From Anaerobacillus isosaccharinicus (GTDB lineage Bacteria; Bacillota; Bacilli; Bacillales; Anaerobacillaceae): 64,000 bases of DNA. The notes under the pieces were generated by a model that worked only from the letters and a program-made list of their open reading frames with translations, was not told the origin of the DNA and ran no database searches. Shown here piece by piece: positions 17,201 to 25,965 of this stretch. A program made the position numbers and the translations under genes. Location of the stretch: NCBI RefSeq assembly GCF_001866075.3, contig NZ_CP063356.1, positions 682,001-746,000 of the forward strand, written 5' to 3'. Position 1 is the stretch's first letter. Every line of letters begins with the position of its first letter.

Positions 17201-19121
17201 CCTTTTCTTCTTCATCAATTAAAAATTCAAAGCTCTCATTTAAATGACCGACAACTTCATACAAATGCTCTGATAAACACTGATTATCTGTATAATGTAT
17301 TAATAACAGTTTACCAATTTTGTAATGAGTTATATTTTTTTTCTCTTTATTCATCATACTGTATGCAGCCTGTTGAATTCGGTCATGGACAAACCTATAA
17401 CAATATTCATTTTCTTCGACAATTAAACCTAACTGTGAAATTTCGTTAAGGCAAAAGTGCATATCACTTATTTTATTTCTAATTATTTTAGACAAAATAG
17501 TCGGATCAAAAAAGCTTCCCATACAAGCCGCATATTGAATAACAAGTTGACTTTGTCCTTCCATTTGCTTCATTTTTTTTATTAAAAACTCAATCACATT
17601 TTCTGTGAATTCCAGGGCTTTTATTTCCTCTACTTCTAAAGTCCACGTACCATCCTTGAAATCATAGATGATTAGCTGTTTCTCAACTATTTCCCGAATC
17701 ATTTCTTCAAGAAAAAATGGATTACCATTTGTCTTTTGCCATAAATGTTTTGCCAAATAGTATAATTCATTTTTTTCATGTCCGATAAGGTCAAATAATA
17801 AGTCTTGGATATTAGCAATTGTTAGAGGTGATAAGGTAATTGTAGTAACTTTATGACCATTATCTAAAAAAGTATTTACCACAAAATGTTTATCTGTCGA
17901 AACGTTAAGATCCCGATAAGCACCGATAATTAAAAGCTTTTCGATTTTTTCTGCGATGATATGCTTCATTAGGCTAAGTGAAGCCTGGTCTGCCCAATGC
18001 AAATCATCTAAAAAGATCACTAATGGGTTACTTAATCTAGCTGCTACTGCAAGAAAACTACTAATAACTCCCTTAAATCGAGATTCCAACTCTACGGGTG
18101 GTGTTTCTTTAAGATCGATAGATTCACCAATAATTAATTTTATTTTCGGAATGAGCGCTGTTAAAACTGCCGCATTTTCTCCTATCGCTGGTAATAGTTC
18201 ATCTCTCCAGACTTTTATTTCACTTTCTTCTTTTGTTAAAACCGAAATAATTAGCTGCTCAAAAGCTTGAAAAAAGGTTGCATAAGGGATCTCATTTTTC
18301 ACTTGATCAAACTTTCCCGAAACAAAATGCCCTAAATTTTTCTTCACCTGTTTTTTTACTTCTTGAACTAATCTAGTCTTTCCAACTCCAGCAGAACCTG
18401 TAATAAAAACTACTCCATTTTTATTATCAACACTAACACGTTGCCACTGTTCCATTAACTTCCTATATTCTTGCTCTCGTCCATATAACTTTTTAGAGAA
18501 AATTAATCTAGGAGAAATATCTGCTTGGCCAAGCGGAAAATCGTCAATCTGTTTTTCGTTTAACCACTTTTTTTGACATTTGATTAAATCATTTTTCATA
18601 CCTGCCACAGTTTGGTAGCGTTCTTCTAAGTTTCTTTCGAGACATTTCATGACAATATTTGATAAGACAATGGGAATTTCTATGTTAAGTTCATGGGGAG
18701 GAATAATCTTTTGAGCTTTCTTTTGGTGAACCCATTCAGAGGTGCTACTAGCGTTTATTGGTAACTCTTTCGTTAATAATTCATATAGGATTACCCCGAC
18801 AGAATAAATATTTGTACGATAATCAACCTCAACGCTGTTATTTCTTCCTGTTAACTCAGGTGAAAGGTATGGAACTACATGAATGTCTGACAATTGACTC
18901 ATCGAAAAACTCTCATTAGCCACTAAAAAGCTATCATCAAGAAGTTCAAGCTCATACGTAACATTGTCAATCATGATTGAATGTGGACCTATAACTTTAA
19001 TGATCTTTTTTTGTTTATGTAAATAATAGACAGCTCTAGTTAATTTTAAAGCAATTAAAAAAAAGTCATCTATAGAAATAGGACTTTCTTTTAAGAAATC
19101 TATTAATTTTGTTCTCACCAT
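14286..19121 (-). CDS. Giant pseudokinase / AAA ATPase / GAF / histidine kinase sensor
   Basis: 1611 residues. Residues 1-190 are the C-lobe of a serine/threonine kinase fold without the N-lobe. The ATP-gripping loop and VAIK lysine are absent, the HRD and DFG positions are degenerate, and an in-frame TAA directly precedes the ATG. Next comes an AAA-type ATPase (GREQEY at 214; Walker A GSAGVGKT 242-249; Walker B LVIFLDDLHWAD about 367-378). A long helical-repeat region and a GAF domain (about 1190-1360) follow. Last is a NarL-type kinase with the phospho-acceptor His near 1423 (AREIHDTVGH) and ATPase motifs EDNGKGA and GMGLSAMKERVEEL. No membrane segment is seen, so it is cytosolic. It presumably phosphorylates the regulator encoded at 19197, which lies 75 bp upstream on the same strand. 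Confidence 0.9.
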   Translation of the reverse strand: MVRTKLIDFLKESPISIDDFFLIALKLTRAVYYLHKQKKIIKVIGPHSIMIDNVTYELELLDDSFLVANESFSMSQLSDIHVVPYLSPELTGRNNSVEVDYRTNIYSVGVILYELLTKELPINASSTSEWVHQKKAQKIIPPHELNIEIPIVLSNIVMKCLERNLEERYQTVAGMKNDLIKCQKKWLNEKQIDDFPLGQADISPRLIFSKKLYGREQEYRKLMEQWQRVSVDNKNGVVFITGSAGVGKTRLVQEVKKQVKKNLGHFVSGKFDQVKNEIPYATFFQAFEQLIISVLTKEESEIKVWRDELLPAIGENAAVLTALIPKIKLIIGESIDLKETPPVELESRFKGVISSFLAVAARLSNPLVIFLDDLHWADQASLSLMKHIIAEKIEKLLIIGAYRDLNVSTDKHFVVNTFLDNGHKVTTITLSPLTIANIQDLLFDLIGHEKNELYYLAKHLWQKTNGNPFFLEEMIREIVEKQLIIYDFKDGTWTLEVEEIKALEFTENVIEFLIKKMKQMEGQSQLVIQYAACMGSFFDPTILSKIIRNKISDMHFCLNEISQLGLIVEENEYCYRFVHDRIQQAAYSMMNKEKKNITHYKIGKLLLIHYTDNQCLSEHLYEVVGHLNESFEFLIDEEEKVEIAKLNMMAGKKALATTAFISALTFFQNGLRLLEEESWSRQYDLTFELYLGCLECAYLTNKLSLAEELYDEAMVHTIEKEHRLKLVLLKIMIFTKVDRADDVIRLGLEMLNENGITAQLHPGKLQILLERIKLTSYLDKHGYDCLLQKPVYHNKSRELLNDILLFMGPSLHVINPPLLALLTIKGSYFSLKNGNSSNASGVFAGYAIIEVAYFSRKKGFEIGNFATKLAEEEGSIKDKYITYFLFAAFISHWKQPIKASEEYFLKSIEYSFLSGDLLYGGFSIAHYIISFHVRGFPLSKLKKVIKKYDEQKNEIKDTHYLQFIKTYKQYILALEGKTDTIFSFSDGNFNEEQFLTELEEAGMRDRKLFDYYLCKAQIYYLLGNYREGVLFAKEAEKYTGSFLGLISLPEHTFYYSLLITNALPHFTKEEKRFYTKQLKGNLKKYKGWVKDCPSNFEDKYFIIKGEIAKVNNQVDKAIRYYNQAAECAKANEFLQNEAISNECVARLYFQLELPEAGKMYLLSAYEKYNEMGYQTKITQLKKEYKFLQNQQLKYTDEGNIQINQLLDTSAIIKASQVISGEIVLEELLKKIMSIVLEYACANRCVLILKKEETLVVEAEGRLVGHEIKTLLYHSCPIDRYVTISQAVVNYVHRTQEPVLFDKEADQLDFLRDPYILEAKPKALLCIPIITQHKFIGIVYLENYVLDGSFSADYIEVIQTLSTQFAISIENANLYKTSQILNANLEEKVKERTKHLQNSHLAMAEALAEKAKLAERNRIAREIHDTVGHTLTTILVQIEAGKRLAKKDVHLAIQNLEQSQHQVRAGLNEIRTSLRTLSDGDYSNQLIPSLRTFIKEVNHKTQIEIEHDFSDITLPPDQKYVIYRAIQEGITNGIRHGEATKFNCFLKTSEDGLTFIFEDNGKGAENVKFGMGLSAMKERVEELRGSLFIQSKKGTGFCIKIVFPYEVLGNDN

Positions 19122-19196
19122 TTATCACAACCTTAAAAAAAATTGTTGAATACATTAATTTTCCATTTATACTTCTCCAATCAAGCGCTCCTAAAA

Positions 19197-19862
19197 CTAC
19201 TCGATAAATAATTTTCTTAAATAAATAATTGCTTGTTGACGATTGTTAATACCGATCTTATTGTAGATTTCACTTATATAATTTTTGACAGTGCCTTCAC
19301 CTAAGAATAATGTTTCAGATATTTGCCGATTACTTAAACCTTCAATGATCAACAAGATAATATCCTTCTCCCGTTGTGAAAACTTAGGATAATCATTGTT
19401 TTCCTTAAAATTAATGTCACGTTTTAATAGATTAGAAACATCAGATAGTCTCGCAGCTAATTTGGCCCCAATAGATGCAGGAAGCATCATTTGACCATTA
19501 AAACCGCCTCTAATGGCGTCTATTAGTCTATCACCAGGAATATCCTTCAATAAAAAACCTTTTGCCCCACAAGCCAAGGCTTCGATAATGTAATCGTCTT
19601 CATCGAAAGTCGTTAAAATAATAACAACCGTTTTAGGAAATTGTTCCATGATCAATTTCGTGCTCGTAACCCCATCCATAATTGGCATCCGCACATCCAT
19701 TAACACAACACTTGGCGAAAGTTTTTTCACTAAATCAAAGGCTTCTTGACCATTATTTGCCATACCCACAACTTGCATATCATCCTCTAATTCAAGTATT
19801 GTTCTTAGCCCTTCTCTCATTAATGTTTGGTCGTCAGCAATAACAATATTTATTAAACCCAT
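19197..19862 (-). CDS. NarL/FixJ-type response regulator
   Basis: 221 residues. The receiver domain has acidic residues in VIADDQ, the phospho-accepting Asp in VVLMDVRMPIMDG (about residue 56) and the conserved Lys in FLLKDIPGD. The C-terminal LuxR-type helix-turn-helix is FSQREKDIILLIIEGLSNRQISETLFLGEGTVKNYI. It is the obvious partner of the giant histidine kinase encoded downstream. Its targets are unknown. Confidence 0.93.
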   Translation of the reverse strand: MGLINIVIADDQTLMREGLRTILELEDDMQVVGMANNGQEAFDLVKKLSPSVVLMDVRMPIMDGVTSTKLIMEQFPKTVVIILTTFDEDDYIIEALACGAKGFLLKDIPGDRLIDAIRGGFNGQMMLPASIGAKLAARLSDVSNLLKRDINFKENNDYPKFSQREKDIILLIIEGLSNRQISETLFLGEGTVKNYISEIYNKIGINNRQQAIIYLRKLFIE

Positions 19863-20081
19863 CCCGTTTGCCCCGTTCCATAATTTTTTTACTTGGTACT
19901 ATTATATTACAGAGGGAGGAAAATAAGTTTTGAATTTTCAAAAAGTGTAGTCATTCATACCTAATCTTCACAAATCTTTCATCATTGACGATAACCGCTT
20001 CTATAAAAACGAAAACACCTTTTCTTAAACTCATTCTTCTAAACTTTAATCTAATTCATAAAGATTAATGAGGTGGTTTTT

Positions 20082-20300
20082 ATGGGTAGAAAACTATTAG
20101 AACAAGTGGTTACTTTATTTACAGCTGCTACCGGTGTTATGGCTGCTCTTGCATGGAATGATGCTGTACAAGCTTTATTTAATTCTGTCTTTCCTAAAGG
20201 TGAAGGAATTAAAGAACGATTTATTTTTGCAATTATGATAACTGCTGTAGCCGTAATAATCACAACTATTTTTGCTAGCTTTTTAGATGAGGAATCGTAA
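20082..20300 (+). CDS. Small membrane protein, DUF5654-like
   Basis: About 72 residues from the ATG at 20082, with GAGGTGG upstream. Two membrane segments are visible (VVTLFTAATGVMAALAW and FIFAIMITAVAVIITTIFAS) around NDAVQALFNSVFP. This matches the pattern of the DUF5654 family of small membrane proteins of unknown function. It has no obvious operon partner; the ectoine genes start 350 bp downstream. Confidence 0.78.
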   Translation: MGRKLLEQVVTLFTAATGVMAALAWNDAVQALFNSVFPKGEGIKERFIFAIMITAVAVIITTIFASFLDEES

Positions 20301-20547
20301 TTTATGTAAAAAAAGTTTTACACAACTAAATATAGTATGCAAGTTCAGTTTATTTTCCTAAACCTATTCTATGTATGTGGAAATTAGTTTATATTGAAAA
20401 GTTAATGTAGATGTAGGCAAATTTCGCTTTTTTTTGAAAAATGATGGAAATGGAACAATTAGGTAGCAATAAAAGATAATCATAGGGCTCATTTTCCTTA
20501 ATCAAGGTTAAAGCTAAATAATCGCTGTTTATCGGAAAATAACAAGT

Positions 20548-20576
20548 TTGCTTATATATTGGGAACTTACTATCAT
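20548..20576 (+). promoter_or_regulatory. Candidate promoter of the ect genes
   Basis: TTGCTT (20548-20553), a 17-bp spacer and TATCAT (20571-20576) lie about 70 bp before ectA. The rest of the 348-bp gap (20301-20648) shows no gene and no clear operator. Confidence 0.4.
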
Positions 20577-20648
20577 TAAATATGTTAACCAATTACTTTA
20601 AAGGAGAGTGACATTTATTTTCATTCAAAGACATTTCGGTGATCTTCA

Positions 20649-21152
20649 ATGAAAAGCAAACATACAATGGATGATACTTTATGTATAGAAAAACCAAACG
20701 CAACTGACGGGTCATTAATGTGGCAGTTAGTAAAACAATCTACACTCGATTTAAATTCACCTTATAAATACATTATGATGTGTGAATATTTTAGTGAAAC
20801 ATGTGTAGTTGTTAAAAAAAATGAGCAATTATTAGGTTTTATAACCGCCTTTATTCCCCCCAAAAAACAAGATGTCATTTTCGTATGGCAAGTTGGAGTT
20901 GACCCATCTCAACACGGAAAAGGTATCGCTTCTAAAATGCTTGCTGAACTTTTAAAAAGAGACGCTTGTAAAAACGTTCGATACTTAGAAGCAACTGTTA
21001 CCCCATCTAATCAAGCATCACAGTCTTTATTTCGAGGGTTTGCAAGAAAAAAACAAACTGAATGTGTTGTTAAACCATGTTTTTCTGCTGATTTGTTTCC
21101 TGGTGAAAACCATGAAGAAGAGCTAACGTTTCGAGTCGGCCCATTTATCTGA
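20649..21152 (+). CDS. ectA: L-2,4-diaminobutyrate N-acetyltransferase EctA
   Basis: 167 residues, a GNAT-fold enzyme for the second step of ectoine synthesis: acetylation of diaminobutyrate to N-gamma-acetyl-diaminobutyrate. Family signatures are PNATDGSLMWQLVKQS, LDLNSPYKYIMMCEYF, WQVGVDPSQHGKGIASKML (acetyl-CoA loop) and TVTPSNQASQSLFRGFA. The ribosome site near this ATG (GGTGAT) is moderate; a stronger AAGGAG lies about 40 bp further up without a matching start. First gene of ectABC. Confidence 0.95.
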   Translation: MKSKHTMDDTLCIEKPNATDGSLMWQLVKQSTLDLNSPYKYIMMCEYFSETCVVVKKNEQLLGFITAFIPPKKQDVIFVWQVGVDPSQHGKGIASKMLAELLKRDACKNVRYLEATVTPSNQASQSLFRGFARKKQTECVVKPCFSADLFPGENHEEELTFRVGPFI

Positions 21153-21216
21153 GTAATTTGATATGTTAACTTTGTTTTCTGAAGTTTCCTATAAAACCGA
21201 GGAGGGATTTATTACA

Positions 21217-22500
21217 ATGGTAAATCATGATCTGAAAATTTTTGAGGAATTAGAATCAAATGTTCGAAGTTATGTAAGAAGTTTTCCAACAGTATTTAAA
21301 AAGGCAAAAGGCTATAAAATGTGGGACATAGACGGTAAAGAATACATTGACTTCTTTTCTGGTGCCGGAGCATTGAACTATGGTCATAACGATGAAAAAA
21401 TGAAGCAAAAGCTTGTAGAATACATTTTATCTGATGGCATTACTCATTCTCTCGACATGGCTTCAGAAGCAAAAGCGAGCTTTTTAAAGAAGTTCAATGA
21501 CGTTATTCTAAAGCCACGTGGCATGAACTATAAAGTCATGTTTCCTGGACCAACTGGCACAAACACTGTAGAAAGCGCGTTAAAGCTTGCTCGAAAAGTT
21601 ACAGGCCGGACAAATGTTATTTCATTTACAAACGGCTTTCATGGAATGACAATTGGTTCTTTATCAGTTACAGGAAATTCTTCAAAACGTAAAGGTGCAG
21701 GTATCCCGTTACAACATGTAGTAACGATGCCTTATGATAACTTTGTTAGTGAAAAACTCGACACCGTGGAGTATCTCGATCGCTTTTTAGAAGACAATGG
21801 TAGTGGCGTTGAAATTCCCGCCGCAATGATTCTCGAGACAGTCCAAGGTGAAGGTGGTATTAATGCCGCTAGCTTCGAGTGGCTAAGACGTATTGAAGCA
21901 ATCTGTCAGCGTTGGGGCATTATTCTTATTATTGACGATGTTCAAGCTGGTGTAGGACGCACAGGAACATTCTTCTCCTTTGAAAAAGCCGGAATTAAAC
22001 CCGATATAGTTTGTTTATCAAAGTCAATTAGTGGCTACGGTTTACCATTGGCTCTTACATTGATTAAGCCTGAATTAGATATCTGGAATCCAGGAGAACA
22101 TAACGGAACCTTCCGTGGAAACAATCCAGCCTTTATTACCGCTACAGAAGCTTTAACTTACTGGGAAGATGAATCTTTTGAAAAAAGTATTGCTGAAAAA
22201 TCAGAGAAAATCACAGAATTTCTTAATCAAATTGTAGATAAATATCCAGAATTAAACGGTGAAGTCAAAGGCCGCGGCTTTATGCAAGGAATTAGCACAC
22301 CTGTTGAAGGGTTGGCTAGTGATATTGCAGCAAAGGCCTTTGAAAGTGGACTTATTATGGAAACAGCTGGACCAGAAGATGAAGTATTTAAGCTCTTCCC
22401 TCCACTTACAATCAGTCATGAAGGCTTAGAAAAAGGCTTCAAAGTGATTGAAGAAAGCGTCCGTAGCTTAGTTTCTACAAAACAACCAATAGCCAACTAA
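21217..22500 (+). CDS. ectB: Diaminobutyrate--2-oxoglutarate transaminase EctB
   Basis: 427 residues from the ATG at 21217, chosen because GAGGAGGG lies immediately upstream; an earlier in-frame ATG at 21163 has no such site. A class III PLP aminotransferase that makes L-2,4-diaminobutyrate from aspartate semialdehyde and glutamate, the first step of ectoine synthesis. Signatures: [46 protein letters not shown] and the PLP lysine in [15 protein letters not shown]. It is about 60 bp from ectA. Confidence 0.96.
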   Translation: MVNHDLKIFEELESNVRSYVRSFPTVFKKAKGYKMWDIDGKEYIDFFSGAGALNYGHNDEKMKQKLVEYILSDGITHSLDMASEAKASFLKKFNDVILKPRGMNYKVMFPGPTGTNTVESALKLARKVTGRTNVISFTNGFHGMTIGSLSVTGNSSKRKGAGIPLQHVVTMPYDNFVSEKLDTVEYLDRFLEDNGSGVEIPAAMILETVQGEGGINAASFEWLRRIEAICQRWGIILIIDDVQAGVGRTGTFFSFEKAGIKPDIVCLSKSISGYGLPLALTLIKPELDIWNPGEHNGTFRGNNPAFITATEALTYWEDESFEKSIAEKSEKITEFLNQIVDKYPELNGEVKGRGFMQGISTPVEGLASDIAAKAFESGLIMETAGPEDEVFKLFPPLTISHEGLEKGFKVIEESVRSLVSTKQPIAN

Positions 22501-22575
22501 TCTAGATGAAAACTTGGGAGTGCGATTGGACTAACTAGAGTGTTTAAATAAGAAATTCGAAAAATACAAAACCAT

Positions 22576-22780
22576 AGCGGAGGAAATATACGAAGAGATA
22601 CTGTCTCTTCCTCTACATGCTAACGCTGAGAAGCGTATCCGTCGAGACAACTCGAAGGATTAGCAGTGGAGTAGCGCTCGTTCCTGCGGGATTAGAGGCA
22701 AGGGTGAGACCCCACAGTGCGTAAGCACGAGGAGGCTCACCAGCCGCCCGCGGAAAGCGAAGTATATTTCCGAAGCGAAG
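22576..22780. repeat. Dispersed palindromic repeat between ectB and ectC
   Basis: A GC-rich block of about 205 bp within the 345-bp ectB-ectC gap. Its ends are inverted (GGAAATATAC near the left, GTATATTTCC near the right). The interior carries GTGAGACCCCACAG, GTGCGTAAGCAC and GAGGAGGCTCACC, a pattern I know from many Bacillus genomes as an intergenic repeat. It has no coding frame. It would fold strongly in the ect mRNA. Confidence 0.75.
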
Positions 22781-22845
22781 CACAAGGTGTTATTCATTAA
22801 TTACTTACCATCTAAAATTTCTAAAATTCAAGGAGGATTTTATAC

Positions 22846-23241
22846 ATGAAAGTCGTAAAACTAGAAGATATTATCGGAACAGACCAAGAAATAAAAGGTG
22901 AAAACTGGACTAGTCGCCGTTTATTATTAGCGAAAGATGGCATGGGCTACTCTGTTCATGACACAATTATTAAAGCAGGAACAGAAACTCATATTTGGTA
23001 TCAAAATCACCTTGAAGCTGTTTATTGCATTGAGGGTGAAGGTGAAGTTGAGACGTTAAGCGATAATAAAGTTCACCCTATTTCAGCTAATTCTATCTAT
23101 GCACTAGATAAACATGATGAGCATTTATTACGTGCAAAAACGAATATGCGCATGGTCTGTGTATTCAACCCTCCAATAACTGGTCGTGAAATCCATGATG
23201 AAAATGGTGTCTATCCGTTAGTGGAAGAAACAAAAAAATAA
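22846..23241 (+). CDS. ectC: L-ectoine synthase EctC
   Basis: 131 residues, a small cupin enzyme that cyclises N-gamma-acetyl-diaminobutyrate to ectoine. It shows [51 protein letters not shown] and [11 protein letters not shown], including the cupin metal and substrate residues. GGAGG precedes the ATG by nine bases. It is separated from ectB by a repeat of about 205 bp, so its expression may differ from that of ectAB. No ectD hydroxylase or ask gene is present nearby. Confidence 0.96.
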   Translation: MKVVKLEDIIGTDQEIKGENWTSRRLLLAKDGMGYSVHDTIIKAGTETHIWYQNHLEAVYCIEGEGEVETLSDNKVHPISANSIYALDKHDEHLLRAKTNMRMVCVFNPPITGREIHDENGVYPLVEETKK

Positions 23242-23278
23242 CAATGTCCTTGCTTGTTGCCTTGCGTGGATTCAAGAG

Positions 23279-23322
23279 AAAGGAGTTTGCCTATATGTTT
23301 AGGTCAAACTCCTTTCCTTTTG
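23279..23322. terminator. Bidirectional terminator between ectC and the DUF2325-like gene
   Basis: AAGGAGTTTG (23279-23288) pairs with CAAACTCCTT (about 23305-23314) and the tail is T-rich. It overlaps the last codons of the convergent gene ending at 23299. Confidence 0.8.
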
Positions 23323-24786
23323 GTTTATCGTTGTTAATATTTGGTTAAGAATGATTTCTACATTCGTATGTCTTGAATAAATCACGGGTAAATCATTTTG
23401 GTTAGCGAATTCTTTAATCGACCACATGCAGCTATGGGAAATGTGTTGCGTTAATACAACAAGAATATCACTCTCTCGTAAAATGCCAACTGCATTAGGG
23501 TTTTTTAACGATTCACACGATAAAATTTTACAAGGATAAGTATCCTCCTCAGTTTCATATCCTTGTATATCTCCAAAAATACCGACAGTTTTTCCATTAA
23601 GTAGTGAATAGTCAATTACCTCTTCTGCCTTTGGAATGGCACTAGCTTCTTCCTCTGGTAGGCTCACCCTTTGCTCTTTGGCTTCTACTAATGGCCGTAA
23701 CTCTTTTATTTCATCTTGTAACTCATTAACTAGCCCTTTTAATTCTTTTATTTTTTGAGATTGTCTAGCGATTAATAGCTCTTCTCCCGTTTCGTTTAAC
23801 TGGTCTTCTAAACGACTGTTTTGAAGTCGAAGCTTTTCATTTTTTGCTTCTAAATCTGCGATTGTTTTTTTCTGAGTTTCGATCGTTTGTTGCAGCTTGC
23901 TATTATTGTTTGCGACTGCCGCTAGCTCTTTTTGTGTTTTTTCAAGCAATTGGCGAAGTTCTTTTTGAAAATGTCCTTTGTTTGTTAAGTTTAAGATCGC
24001 TTCATCTTTTAAAAATGAAAAATAACTTGTTAACGGGAACGACACTAACAAATAGGTTAAAAGGCTTTCACCTATCATTTTTTCAAACTTTTGCGGATCC
24101 CACTTTAAGTAATGAATTTGTGGAATGAGCTTCAGTTGAACAAAGTAGTCAACAATTAAGAAAAATAAATACTTTTTAATTTCTTCAGATTCTGCTTGTG
24201 CAAGTGATTTTATTTCTTTTTTAATCCACTTCGTAATTAGCTTTCGTTCATTTTTTCCTTTATAAACAAAACGTCGTGGTATCTGTGGTGAGGTAAGTAC
24301 ATACCCATCTTCAAACGTCCTTAATATATCGAGAACTTCCTGATGATCCATTTCATCAATGATTTGTTCAAAATGAACAGTAAAGTAGGTGTATGTTTTA
24401 TGAAAAAATTCATCTTTTTGTCGTTCCCATAATTTTTTTTGCTTAGCTAGCTGTTTATCTAGCTCTAACTGTTCTTTGAAAGTTCTTGTGACGGCAAAAT
24501 CATTAGCCTCATCAATAATAACGGGTACTTCCTCGCTACCAACCTTGAATTTTGTTTTTCCTGAAAAAAGACTATCATCAATAGGGCTATGGCTTTTAAC
24601 GACAATATGCGAAGGTAAAAAGTTTGTGTCACAACATTTTAAGCGTGGCAACTCAAATAAGTGAGCATAAAACATAATCCATGGAGTCGTATCCTTTGTA
24701 TGCTTTTCAACTTCTTTTATTCTCGTTTCTACTGTTTGCCCACAATGTATACAATCCCTTGATGCAATTATCTCAATTTCAATCAT
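23299..24786 (-). CDS. Coiled-coil protein with CxxC and a DUF2325-like C-terminus
   Basis: 495 residues from the ATG at 24786; the GTG five codons earlier lies in the ribosome binding site. The N-terminus has C-I-H-C-G and a second pair LKCCDT, a likely metal site. A charged helical middle follows. A long coiled coil (about residues 280-375) is rich in leucine, glutamine and lysine heptads. The last 90 residues (GKTVGIFGDIQGYET to LTQHISHSCMWSIKEFANQ) look like the DUF2325 domain, a small Rossmann-like module. No signal peptide. The overall role is unknown. It stands alone, convergent with ectC. Confidence 0.75.
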   Translation of the reverse strand: MIEIEIIASRDCIHCGQTVETRIKEVEKHTKDTTPWIMFYAHLFELPRLKCCDTNFLPSHIVVKSHSPIDDSLFSGKTKFKVGSEEVPVIIDEANDFAVTRTFKEQLELDKQLAKQKKLWERQKDEFFHKTYTYFTVHFEQIIDEMDHQEVLDILRTFEDGYVLTSPQIPRRFVYKGKNERKLITKWIKKEIKSLAQAESEEIKKYLFFLIVDYFVQLKLIPQIHYLKWDPQKFEKMIGESLLTYLLVSFPLTSYFSFLKDEAILNLTNKGHFQKELRQLLEKTQKELAAVANNNSKLQQTIETQKKTIADLEAKNEKLRLQNSRLEDQLNETGEELLIARQSQKIKELKGLVNELQDEIKELRPLVEAKEQRVSLPEEEASAIPKAEEVIDYSLLNGKTVGIFGDIQGYETEEDTYPCKILSCESLKNPNAVGILRESDILVVLTQHISHSCMWSIKEFANQNDLPVIYSRHTNVEIILNQILTTINQKERSLT

Positions 24787-25072
24787 GATACTTAGCACCA
24801 CCTATATTAGTTTTACCATTTTTTTGATTAGGAAAGAAGTTTGGGCTGACATCATTATCGTATTCCTTATGAAAAATACGTATAGATCAAAGTTCATTCA
24901 AAGTCCCCTCCATCCCATTCCCATACATTTTTTGTAAAGGGATTGAAGCAGGATCACTTGTTAAACAGCTTGGCTAAAGTCTAATTATCATAGAACGACA
25001 TTAGTTCACCCACCTCACGGGTTTTCTTAATTATATAATAAATACTACAGTGAAAAATATGAATTTAATATT

Positions 25073-25090
25073 TAATTAAACGTTTGATTA
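25073..25090. promoter_or_regulatory. Palindrome TAATTAAACGTTTGATTA, possible operator
   Basis: A near-perfect palindrome centred on AACGTT. Almost the same sequence, but perfect over 20 bp, occurs at 55083-55102. The spacing and symmetry suit a TetR-type dimer. The surrounding 410-bp gap (24787-25196) otherwise holds only the hairpin at 25098. Confidence 0.4.
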
Positions 25091-25097
25091 ATTTTGA

Positions 25098-25133
25098 AAT
25101 CCCCTCTTTCAGGGGAGGTTCTTATTATATTTT
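25098..25133 (+). terminator. Terminator-like hairpin upstream of the phosphatase-fold gene
   Basis: CCCCT/AGGGG with an AAT/GTT extension, followed by CTTATTATATTTTTT. No upstream gene on this strand is seen nearby, so it could be an attenuator in the leader of the next gene. Confidence 0.5.
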
Positions 25134-25196
25134 TTCCATTTGTATGAACTTTTCATAGAGTGGAACGATAATGATATAGATTTTTAGAAAAAGTAG

Positions 25197-25895
25197 GTGG
25201 TTGTTTTCAAGCTAAATGTAATGACCTTTAACATCCGCCATGGGCGAGGTTTAGATGGAAAAGTAAATCTACAGCGAATCGTAGAAGTGATCAAGCAGGA
25301 ACATATTGATATTGTTACCTTAAATGAAGTAGATCGAATGTTTTCTATACGTAGCAATTTTGTCGATCAAAGCAGTTGGCTTGCTAATGAACTAAAGATG
25401 GACTTTGTATTTGGACCAGCTCTCTCCTTAAAAAGAGGCGATTATGGAAATGCAATTTTGAGCAAATTGCCAATCATCAAACATGAAAACTATATTTTTC
25501 GGCTAAAGCCACCTGTTGCTGAGCCAAGGGCGATATTAGAAGCAACCATTTCTGTAGATAATTCCTTTATAAGCCTTCTCACTAGCCACTTTAGTATTCA
25601 CCCAATCTTACATCGCAAACAATTACAGTTTTTTTTAGAATATTCCTCATACCCTTGCATTTTAATGGGCGATTTAAACCGAGGCCAAAACTCTCGTAGT
25701 TATCGAAAACTTACGGGGAAATACCACGACTGTAGCTTAAATAATCCTCTACCAACTTACCCTGCTAGAGGGCCTCGCTCTAGATTAGACTTTATCTTTG
25801 TCAGCAAACACTTTGATGTATTGCAAACAAGAGTAATCCAAAGTCATGCCTCAGACCACTTACCAGTAGTGGCTCAGTTAGCTAAAAAGTCATAA
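25197..25895 (+). CDS. Endonuclease/exonuclease/phosphatase family protein
   Basis: About 232 residues. MTFNIRHGRG near the N-terminus, IVTLNEVDR, LLTSHFSIHP, LMGDLNRG and SRLDFIFVS plus HASDHLPVVAQL give all the catalytic blocks of the Mg-dependent DNase I-like (EEP) fold. Substrate unknown; possibilities include phosphodiesters, inositol phosphates or nucleic acid ends. The GTG at 25197 is used because the first beta strand (VFKLNVMTFN) needs it, although its ribosome site is poor; an ATG at 25221 is the alternative. No signal peptide is seen. Confidence 0.85.
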   Translation: MVVFKLNVMTFNIRHGRGLDGKVNLQRIVEVIKQEHIDIVTLNEVDRMFSIRSNFVDQSSWLANELKMDFVFGPALSLKRGDYGNAILSKLPIIKHENYIFRLKPPVAEPRAILEATISVDNSFISLLTSHFSIHPILHRKQLQFFLEYSSYPCILMGDLNRGQNSRSYRKLTGKYHDCSLNNPLPTYPARGPRSRLDFIFVSKHFDVLQTRVIQSHASDHLPVVAQLAKKS

Positions 25896-25965
25896 TTTTA
25901 GGGGGGGAGTAGTGATTCGAGCTCCTTTTTTAATAAGCAGGAATGAGGACTGAAAAATGGCTTAC

